This document shows, piece after piece, positions 1-4,921 of a stretch of 6,708 nucleotides of DNA (position 1 is the first letter of the stretch; each line of letters opens with the position of its first letter). This DNA comes from Pseudomonadota bacterium (GTDB taxonomy: Bacteria; Pseudomonadota; Alphaproteobacteria; Rhizobiales; Devosiaceae), in assembly GCA_023390785.1 (NCBI GenBank), contig JAEWCE010000329.1:1-6708 (forward strand). The letters are read 5' to 3'. The notes beneath the pieces are model-generated. The model ran no database searches. It was given only the letters and a program-made list of their open reading frames with translations, and had not been told where the DNA came from. Position numbers and translations under genes: made by a program.

Positions 1-135
1 TGCGGCTGCACGCTCAACAATGCGGTGATGCAGCACATGTTCCTGGCGCTGCCTGTCATTCCGGAGTTGCGCCTCACCGATCTGGGGCTGGTGGATGTCA
101 CCAGGTTCGGCTTCGTCGATCTCTTCGTGAAATGA
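1..135 (+). CDS. 3' end of an unidentified protein-coding gene (partial)
   Basis: Frame 1 is open from the window edge to a TGA at 133-135 and gives 44 C-terminal residues, starting CGCTLNNAVMQ and ending GFVDLFVK. The start lies outside the window. The fragment is moderately hydrophobic with no recognisable motif, transmembrane segment or repeat, and I do not recognise the family. Codon use is GC-rich at third positions like the neighbours, which supports real coding. A 123-bp gap with its own candidate regulatory motif separates it from the next gene on the same strand, so the two need not share a transcript. A weak GC-rich inverted repeat just after the stop (about 146-158) lacks a T-run and is not called as a terminator. 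Confidence 0.55.
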   Translation, partial: CGCTLNNAVMQHMFLALPVIPELRLTDLGLVDVTRFGFVDLFVK

Positions 136-188
136 GGTGGCCGCCGGGCCCGCTTTCCGGGTGCCGCGTTGCAAAGCGGTAACTCTTC

Positions 189-204
189 TTAACGGATTGT
201 TGAC
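189..204 (+). promoter_or_regulatory. candidate CtrA-like binding motif upstream of the receiver-like gene
   Basis: The sequence reads TTAA, seven bases, then TTGAC, against the alphaproteobacterial CtrA full-site pattern TTAA-N7-TTAAC: one mismatch in nine specified positions. It lies in the gap between the first two genes, about 55 bp before the TTG start at 259. TTGACG at 200-205 could equally be a -35 element, but I see no good -10 at 16-18 bp. The match is to a short motif in an AT-richer patch of a GC-rich genome. The call is tentative. Confidence 0.25.
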
Positions 205-246
205 GATGCGGTGGGATGAGTTCGGACCGGGAATGCACATACGGTC

Positions 247-252
247 GGAGAG
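247..252 (+). promoter_or_regulatory. ribosome-binding site that fixes a TTG start
   Basis: GGAGAG ends six bases before TTG 259. In this frame there is a TGA at 217-219 and no ATG or GTG between it and TTG 259; the next in-frame ATG is about 27 codons downstream, inside the receiver-like fold. This Shine-Dalgarno match is therefore the main reason to accept the rare TTG start. Confidence 0.6.
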
Positions 253-258
253 ACGACC

Positions 259-810
259 TTGAATGCCGCAGCTTACATCGTTGGCGCCCGCGATGGGAGC
301 AGCGCAGCGCTCCAGGACCTCGCCCGCGCCGTCGGCTTCATGCCGGTCGAGCGCTATTCCGGGCTTGCGCGAGCCGAAAAGCAATTGCGGCTGACGCCGC
401 TGATCTTCTTCCTGTGCGCCGAAGTGACGGACGTCGAAACGCTGAAGCCGATCGCCGACGCGATCCGCTTCTCGCCCAATGCCGACCTGCGCTTTTCGCC
501 GCTGTTGTATTTCTCGCGCACGGCGTCGTTGGACACCATCAAGGCCTGCATCCGCATGGGGTTCGACGACATCATCGCCCTGCCCTACAGCGCCGGCGAC
601 CTCAGCGAGCGCATCCTCCGGCAGGTCGGCCGCACCCACACCTATTACGAGACGGCGACCTATTTCGGCCCCGACCGGCGCAACCGCACCGGCCACGAGC
701 GCTCGACCGACAGCGACCATGGCGGCGGCCAGTTCCGCCGCATCGAGATCGTTCGCAACCCCGAAAGCGGGGTGGCGGTGCTGCGCGACGACTTCCAGGT
801 GGTCGTGTAG
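259..810 (+). CDS. degenerate receiver-domain (CheY-like) protein, probably phosphorylation-independent
   Basis: The product is 183 residues, with no signal peptide or membrane segment, so presumably cytoplasmic. Residues about 4-124 follow the alternating beta/alpha pattern of response-regulator receivers. Beta-1 is AAYIVGARD, beta-3 is PLIFFLCAEVTD near 47-58, beta-4 is LLYFSRTAS near 82-90 (keeping the Ser/Thr switch position), and the end is GFDDIIALPYSAGDL at 101-115, matching the usual GADDYxxKPF region. The phospho-acceptor Asp at the end of beta-3 appears replaced by Leu/Cys, and the conserved Lys before the last Pro is Leu108. That points to a pseudo-receiver that does not accept phosphate. 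The C-terminal 60 residues carry YFGPDRRNR (135-143), a basic GPDRR motif seen in various proteobacterial signalling proteins, then a polar linker and a short beta-rich end; there is no DNA-binding or enzymatic output domain. The start is TTG with a good ribosome-binding site. It may act by protein-protein contact; the partner is unknown. The fold assignment is by eye. Confidence 0.72.
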   Translation: MNAAAYIVGARDGSSAALQDLARAVGFMPVERYSGLARAEKQLRLTPLIFFLCAEVTDVETLKPIADAIRFSPNADLRFSPLLYFSRTASLDTIKACIRMGFDDIIALPYSAGDLSERILRQVGRTHTYYETATYFGPDRRNRTGHERSTDSDHGGGQFRRIEIVRNPESGVAVLRDDFQVVV

Positions 811-840
811 CCCTTCCGCCGCACGCTGCCCGCTTGTTTC

Positions 841-856
841 ATCGGCGGACGCCGAT
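841..856 (+). terminator. short perfect stem-loop after the receiver-like gene, possible weak terminator
   Basis: ATCGGC and GCCGAT form a perfect 6-bp stem around a GGAC tetraloop. TTT (837-839) and AAA (858-860) could add three pairs after one C/T mismatch. It starts 31 bp after the stop at 810 and 36 bp before the next start. No T-run follows on the plus strand (TAAAG instead), so intrinsic termination would be weak; a leader structure for the operon is the alternative. Confidence 0.3.
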
Positions 857-859
857 TAA

Positions 860-884
860 AGCTCGTTGCAACCTTCTGCGAGCT
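860..884 (+). promoter_or_regulatory. inverted repeat covering the ribosome-binding region of the transporter operon
   Basis: AGCTCG (860-865) and CGAGCT (879-884) are exact reverse complements separated by 13 bases. The downstream arm contains the only Shine-Dalgarno-like triplet (GAG, 880-882) before ATG 892. The repeat could be an operator, or in RNA a hairpin limiting access to the start. A 6-bp repeat in an 81-bp gap can occur by chance. Confidence 0.25.
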
Positions 885-891
885 CTTCCCG

Positions 892-2079
892 ATGAGATTC
901 GGCCTCACCCTGCCCCCGCACTTCCGGGTCTTTGCGGCGTTCGCCGTGTACGCCTTCTGCATGGGCAACATCTTTCCACGCCTTCCCGACATCCAGCACC
1001 AGATGGGGGTCGCCGAGGGGGCTCTGGGCCTGGGGTTGATCGGCACGCCCGTCGGCACGCTGATCTCGCTGACCTTTGCGGCGCCGATCGTCGAGCGCAT
1101 CGGCTTCCGCCGGCTGCTGCTCGGCGGCATCGTGCTGCTCGCCGTGCTCTACGCCATCGCGGTGCAGGCGCCGAGCCCGCTGGTGTTCTTCTTCCTGTTG
1201 GTGCCGGTGGGACTGGTCATCGGCGTCATTGAAATGATCGTCAACACCGAGGCCGACCGCGTCGAGCACCAGGTCGGCTTTCGCATCATGAACCGGTCGC
1301 ATGCGTTCTGGAGCATCGGCTTTTTCGCCGCCGGGCTGTTCGGGGCGTGGATGGCGCAACTCGGCGTCTCGCCGCAGTTGCACCTGCTGCTGGTGATCCC
1401 GATCGGGCTTGTCGGCGTCATCGTGCTGCTCGGCCGGTTCGCGCCGGCGCCGCACCGGTCAGGCGGCAGCACCGACGCGCCGCCGCGCTTTGCCGCACCC
1501 ACCGGGGCGATCATGGTGCTGGTGGCGGTGACGCTGAGCGCCATGCTGCTCGAAGGGGCCAGCATGGACTGGTCGGCGATCTACATGCGCAACATCTTCA
1601 ATCCGGGCCCGTTCCTCACCGGCGTCGCCGTCGCCTGCTTCGCCTTCAGCCAGGCGACGACGCGCTTCTTCGCCGATGGCTTCGTCGAAAAGCATTCGCC
1701 CGAGATCGTGGCCCGCGGGCTGCTGGTGGTGCTGCTGGGCGGTACGCTGATCGTCTATTTCTCGCCGCTGCCGATCCTGTCGCTCGTCGGCTTTGCGCTC
1801 TGCGGCGTCGGCACCAGCGCCATCTTCCCGCTGGCGATGTCGGCGGCGGCGCAGCGCAGCGACCGGCCCGCCGTAATCAATGTCGCGGCGCTGGCGCAGA
1901 ACTCGTTCGTGATCTTCCTGCTCGGACCGCCGCTGCTCGGCGGCATCGCGCAGGCGTTCGGCATCCGCTGGTCGTTCGGCATCGCCCTGCCGCTGATCGT
2001 GCTGAGCTTCATGCTGGCGGGAGCACTGGGCAAGAAGCCGGTGCGCGCCGCCCTGCCCGACCCCGTGCCGGGAGAATAG
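892..2079 (+). CDS. MFS transporter, MosC/YbjJ-like (first of three paralogues)
   Basis: The product is 395 residues, the usual size for a 12-helix major facilitator superfamily permease of the inner membrane. Hydrophobic segments cover nearly the whole length, apart from a polar central loop near 183-203. Features of the MosC/YbjJ-like branch are RLPDIQ after helix 1 (30-35), an acidic loop NTEADRVE (118-125), a HAFWSIGFF motif (137-145), and EGASMDWSAIYM opening the second half (221-232). SAAAQRSDRPAVINVAA lies near 317-333. MosC comes from a rhizobial rhizopine-synthesis locus; its substrate, like this protein's, is not known from sequence. ATG 892 is the first start after the previous gene in this frame, which holds no ATG, GTG or TTG between 811 and 892; its ribosome-binding site is poor (GAG at 880-882). 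It abuts the next transporter gene and is probably the operon's first cistron. The MFS call is secure; the substrate is open. Confidence 0.9.
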   Translation: MRFGLTLPPHFRVFAAFAVYAFCMGNIFPRLPDIQHQMGVAEGALGLGLIGTPVGTLISLTFAAPIVERIGFRRLLLGGIVLLAVLYAIAVQAPSPLVFFFLLVPVGLVIGVIEMIVNTEADRVEHQVGFRIMNRSHAFWSIGFFAAGLFGAWMAQLGVSPQLHLLLVIPIGLVGVIVLLGRFAPAPHRSGGSTDAPPRFAAPTGAIMVLVAVTLSAMLLEGASMDWSAIYMRNIFNPGPFLTGVAVACFAFSQATTRFFADGFVEKHSPEIVARGLLVVLLGGTLIVYFSPLPILSLVGFALCGVGTSAIFPLAMSAAAQRSDRPAVINVAALAQNSFVIFLLGPPLLGGIAQAFGIRWSFGIALPLIVLSFMLAGALGKKPVRAALPDPVPGE

Positions 2080-3297
2080 GTGGCAGCTCCGCCGCCCAGC
2101 CAGGATCCATCGATGCAGCAGCACTTTCGGCTCGCCGCCTGTTTCTTTCTGTACGCGCTGATCACCGGCGCGATGTATTCCCGCCTGCCCGACATCCAGT
2201 TGCGGCTCGGGGTCAACGAGGCCGAACTCGGTCTGGTCCTCATCGGCGGCGCCATCGGGTCGCTGATCTCACTGACGTTGTCGGCGCCGGTGATCGAGCG
2301 GCTGGGCGGCAGGACGACGGCGTTCATCACGGTGCTCGGCTCGACCGCCTGCTATGCCGGCGTGACGCTGATCGACAATCCGATAGTCGCCTTCGTGGTG
2401 CTGTTCGTGGCCGGCTTCCTGACCGGCGCGATGGAGCTCAACCTCAACGTGCAACTCGGCCGGCTGGAGGTGCAGCTCGGGCGGTCGCTGCTGAGCCAGG
2501 CGCATGGCTTCTGGAGCCTCGGCTTCTTCGTGACGTCGCTGGCGGCGGCGGCCATCCGCCAGGCCGGCGTGCCGGCGCCGCTGCATCTGGGCGGCGTCTA
2601 CCTGCTGGTGCTGCTGGCGGGGGGCTTTGCCATTGCGGGGTTCGTGGCGCCGCCGGTGCCACCGGCACAACAGGACGAAAAGCCGCCGCTGATCGCCTTC
2701 CCGAACCTGGCGCTGCTGCCGCTTTGCCTGATCGGTCTTGTGGCGTTCCTGATCGAAGGGGCAGGCGTCGACTGGTCGGCGATCTATATGCGTGACGTCT
2801 TTGCGGCCGAACCGTTCATCGGCGGCCTGGGCCTGACGCTGTTCACGGCGGTGATGACCGTGGGACGCATCTTCCTCGGGCCGGTGATCGACCGCTTCGC
2901 GCCGCGCGCCGTCGTCGGGGTGCTGCTCAGCATCGCGGTGGTCGGGCTGCTGGCGGTGTGGCTGGCGCCGCATCCCTATGTGGCGATCGCGGGCTTCGGG
3001 TTGCTGGGGGGCGGCTGCAGCGCGGTGTACCCGATCGTGATCTCGGCCGCGGCGCAGCGGACCGACCGCCCCTCGGCGATCAATGTGGCGGCGGTGGCGC
3101 AGGCCTCGTTCGTGGTGTTCTTCCTGGCTCCGCCGATCCTGGGGTTCTTCGCCCACACATTCGGGATACGCTGGTCCTATGTGATCTGCCTGCCGCTGGT
3201 GATCGCCAGCCTGTTCGCCATCCGCGCCTTGCCGGCGCGCGGCAAGCCGGCAACACCGGGGCAGGTGCTGCCGGAGCCGCTGACGCCCAATGGTTGA
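2080..3297 (+). CDS. MFS transporter, MosC/YbjJ-like (second paralogue)
   Basis: The 405-residue inner-membrane permease is clearly homologous to the preceding gene: SRLPDIQ (34-40), APVIERLGGR (69-78), HGFWSLGFF (142-150), EGAGVDWSAIYM (226-237), and an almost identical stretch SAAAQRTDRP...INVAA...FGIRWS near 322-366. Twelve helices are expected, with a central polar loop near 190-205. The chosen GTG begins on the base after the upstream TAG and has GGAG (2071-2074) five bases before it, so translation is probably coupled. An alternative is ATG 2113 (394 residues), with AGGA seven bases upstream; its N-terminus MQQHFRL aligns better with the short N-termini of the other two paralogues, and the extra MAAPPPSQDPS looks non-conserved. 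The stop overlaps mmcB by 8 nt. The paralogy suggests local tandem duplication followed by divergence. The substrate is unknown. Confidence 0.88.
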   Translation: MAAPPPSQDPSMQQHFRLAACFFLYALITGAMYSRLPDIQLRLGVNEAELGLVLIGGAIGSLISLTLSAPVIERLGGRTTAFITVLGSTACYAGVTLIDNPIVAFVVLFVAGFLTGAMELNLNVQLGRLEVQLGRSLLSQAHGFWSLGFFVTSLAAAAIRQAGVPAPLHLGGVYLLVLLAGGFAIAGFVAPPVPPAQQDEKPPLIAFPNLALLPLCLIGLVAFLIEGAGVDWSAIYMRDVFAAEPFIGGLGLTLFTAVMTVGRIFLGPVIDRFAPRAVVGVLLSIAVVGLLAVWLAPHPYVAIAGFGLLGGGCSAVYPIVISAAAQRTDRPSAINVAAVAQASFVVFFLAPPILGFFAHTFGIRWSYVICLPLVIASLFAIRALPARGKPATPGQVLPEPLTPNG

Positions 3298-3760
3298 CCC
3301 GCAGATCGTCGATTTGAGGCAATCGCCGACCGCGCTCAGGGTGCAGCGCGGCGTGATGCGGCTGCTGCGCTCGGTGTACGATTTCTGCTGCTTCGCCGAA
3401 GTGCCGCTGGCCAATGGCCGGCGCGCCGACGTGCTGGGCGTCGGGCCCAGGGGCGAGATCTGGATCGTCGAGATCAAGTCGAGCCTGATCGACTATCGCG
3501 TCGACGCCAAATGGCCGCACTACAAGGACTATTGCGACCGCTTCTTCTTTGCCAAGCCGCCGGAGCTCGATGCGGCCATCTTCCCCGTCGATGAGGGGCT
3601 GATCGTCGCCGACGCGCATGGCGCCGAAATCCTGCGCCAAGCGGAGGCGGAACCGCTGGCCCCGGCGCGGCGCAAGGCACTGCTGCTGAAGCTCACCCGG
3701 CTGGGCGCCGACCGCGTGCATCAATTGATGGACCCGCAGACGGACGGCACTGCGTCCTGA
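3290..3760 (+). CDS. mmcB: MmcB family DNA repair protein (PD-(D/E)XK nuclease-like)
   Basis: The 156-residue soluble protein matches the MmcB family in length and layout. A helical N-terminus (SPTALRVQRGVMRLLRS) leads to the nuclease core: E37, then GRRADVLGV with Asp47, and IWIVEIKSS with Glu61 and Lys63, giving D-x13-ExK as in PD-(D/E)XK enzymes. It continues with KWPHYKDYCDRFFFA (74-88), typical of the family, and GLIVAD (103-108). In Caulobacter, mmcB is needed for mitomycin C tolerance and mutagenesis in the same pathway as imuC, and was proposed to be an endonuclease making substrates for ImuABC translesion synthesis. ATG 3290 lies inside the upstream transporter gene (8-nt overlap) and no well-spaced Shine-Dalgarno is present, so coupling is likely. 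The stop shares one base with the next start. Placement between transporter genes is the odd feature. I saw no alphaproteobacterial LexA box (GTTC-N7-GTTC) in the operon's upstream gap. Confidence 0.9.
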   Translation: MVDPQIVDLRQSPTALRVQRGVMRLLRSVYDFCCFAEVPLANGRRADVLGVGPRGEIWIVEIKSSLIDYRVDAKWPHYKDYCDRFFFAKPPELDAAIFPVDEGLIVADAHGAEILRQAEAEPLAPARRKALLLKLTRLGADRVHQLMDPQTDGTAS

Positions 3761-4896
3761 TGCTGCTCAGCCGATACAACCGCATCCGGGCGGTGTTCTT
3801 CCTCCATGCCCTGAGCTCGGGCGGGCTGTATTCGCACATCGCCGACATCCAGCACGCGCTCGGCGTCGATGCGGCGACGCTAGGGCTGGTGTTTCTCGGC
3901 TTTCCGATCGGCTCGATGCTGGTGTTCCTGTTCGGCAGCCAGGTGCTCGAAGCCATCGGCACGCGGCCGATCCTGGTGGTCGGGCTCACCGGCCTGCCGG
4001 TGGCCACGGCGCTGCTCGCGGCAATGCCGAATGCGATGGTGCTGTTTGCGGTCTTTATCGTCTATGCGCTGTTCTATTCGCTGCCCAACATGGCGATGAA
4101 CATCGAGGCCGACCGCATCGAAGCGGCGGCGGCGCAGCGGGTGATGAACTCCTGCCACGGCCTGTGGAGCGTCGGCTACCTGCTGGCGACGCTGCTCGGC
4201 ACGCTGGCAACGGGCCTGCACCTGAGCCCGCTGATGCATATGGGCCTGCTGGCGGCGCCGCTGGTGCCGATCGCACTGTGGGTGACGCTGGGGCTGGAGC
4301 CGGCGGCACCACGGCCACATACGGCGCAGACGGTGCGCCGGCTGTCGCTGCCGACGCTGCCCATCCTGCTGCTCGTCGCCTTCACCATCGGGCCCAACCT
4401 GCTCGAAGGCTCGCTGCGCAACTGGTCGGTGATCTACATGCGCGACAGCTTCGCGGCGCCGGGGTGGGTGGATACGCTGACGCTGCCGGTGTTCCTTCTG
4501 GCGCAGAGTGTCGGCCGGCTCAGCGCCGACGGTCTCGTCAGCCGGCACGGGCCGGTGCGGGTGGCGCGGGCGCTGAACATTGCGGCCTTCACCGGCTGCC
4601 TGCTGGTGACCCTGGCGCCCAACCTCTACGTGGCGCTCGCCGGCTTCCTGCTGGTCGGAGTGGGCGTGTGCGTCTCGTACCCGCTCACCACCTCGGCGGC
4701 GGCGCGGCTGGGCGACAGGCCGTCATCGCAGAACGTCGCCTCGCTGACGCTGGCGGTGCAGCTCATCATGCTGGCCTCGCCGGCGGCGCTGGGCTGGGTG
4801 GCGACCAATCTGGGCATCCGCACGACCTTCGGCGTGATCCTGCCGGCCATCGTGCTGTCGCAGTGGCTGGCGCGCTTCCTCAGGCCGCGAGGCTGA
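3760..4896 (+). CDS. MFS transporter, MosC/YbjJ-like (third, most diverged paralogue)
   Basis: The 378-residue inner-membrane permease keeps the family landmarks in weaker form: SHIADIQHALGV (25-36), NMAMNIEADRIE (110-121), HGLWSVGY (133-140), EGSLRNWSVIYM (216-227) and SAAARLGDRP...QNVAS (312-327). Relative to the two upstream paralogues, the Asp in the EG-x3-DW motif is Asn221, and the C-terminal motif FGIRWS has become LGIRTT, so substrate or coupling may differ. ATG 3760 shares its A with the mmcB stop (TGATG) and there is no clear ribosome-binding site, which indicates translational coupling and makes this the last operon gene. Its stop is only 8 nt from the stop of the convergent nuclease gene, within a shared hairpin. 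It is intact, with no frameshift. The MFS assignment is firm; the substrate is unknown. Confidence 0.88.
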   Translation: MLLSRYNRIRAVFFLHALSSGGLYSHIADIQHALGVDAATLGLVFLGFPIGSMLVFLFGSQVLEAIGTRPILVVGLTGLPVATALLAAMPNAMVLFAVFIVYALFYSLPNMAMNIEADRIEAAAAQRVMNSCHGLWSVGYLLATLLGTLATGLHLSPLMHMGLLAAPLVPIALWVTLGLEPAAPRPHTAQTVRRLSLPTLPILLLVAFTIGPNLLEGSLRNWSVIYMRDSFAAPGWVDTLTLPVFLLAQSVGRLSADGLVSRHGPVRVARALNIAAFTGCLLVTLAPNLYVALAGFLLVGVGVCVSYPLTTSAAARLGDRPSSQNVASLTLAVQLIMLASPAALGWVATNLGIRTTFGVILPAIVLSQWLARFLRPRG

Positions 4897-4921
4897 GGCG
4901 CGGCTCAGTCCTCGCCTGCCT
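4882..4921. terminator. hairpin spanning both convergent stop codons, candidate bidirectional terminator
   Basis: GCGAGGCTGAG (4887-4897) pairs with CTCAGTCCTCGC (4904-4915): 11 base pairs with one bulged T (4909) and a GCGCGG loop. AGGC (4882-4885) and GCCT (4918-4921) add four pairs after a small internal loop. The plus-strand stop TGA (4894-4896) lies in the left arm; the minus-strand stop (4905-4907) lies in the right arm. Being nearly symmetric, it can fold in either transcript. There is no T-run on either side, so it may block 3' exonucleases or stall polymerase rather than act as a classical intrinsic terminator. Confidence 0.5.

Noticed and set aside
146..158. GC-rich CCCG/CGGG inverted repeat after the first partial gene as a terminator
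   Set aside because: Only four base pairs, mismatches outside the core, and no T-run.
220..234. GTTC-N7-GAAT before the pseudo-receiver gene, considered as a LexA box
   Set aside because: The alphaproteobacterial LexA box is the direct repeat GTTC-N7-GTTC; the second half does not match.
834..862. Possible promoter TTGTTT / TTAAAG with a 17-bp spacer before the transporter operon
   Set aside because: Each hexamer matches the consensus at only about three of six positions, and the spacer is occupied by the stem-loop at 841-856.
864..872. CGTTGCAA occurring in both upstream gaps (167-174 and 864-871), the second part of a GTTGCAAC palindrome
   Set aside because: An 8-bp palindrome is expected many times by chance in a window this size and the positions relative to the starts differ (about 85 and 20 bp).
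216..1232. Plus-strand open frame of 338 codons over the pseudo-receiver gene and the start of the first transporter
   Set aside because: The translation is Arg/Pro/His-rich with no family features and overlaps two better-supported genes in other frames.
1347..2795. Plus-strand open frame of 482 codons across the first and second transporters
   Set aside because: Out-of-frame shadow: Arg/Ala/Gly-rich, lacks hydrophobic segments, and both transporters in the proper frames are intact.
3108..3120. Two GTTC half sites upstream of mmcB, considered as a LexA box
   Set aside because: Spacing is 5 bp rather than 7, and the site lies inside transporter coding sequence.
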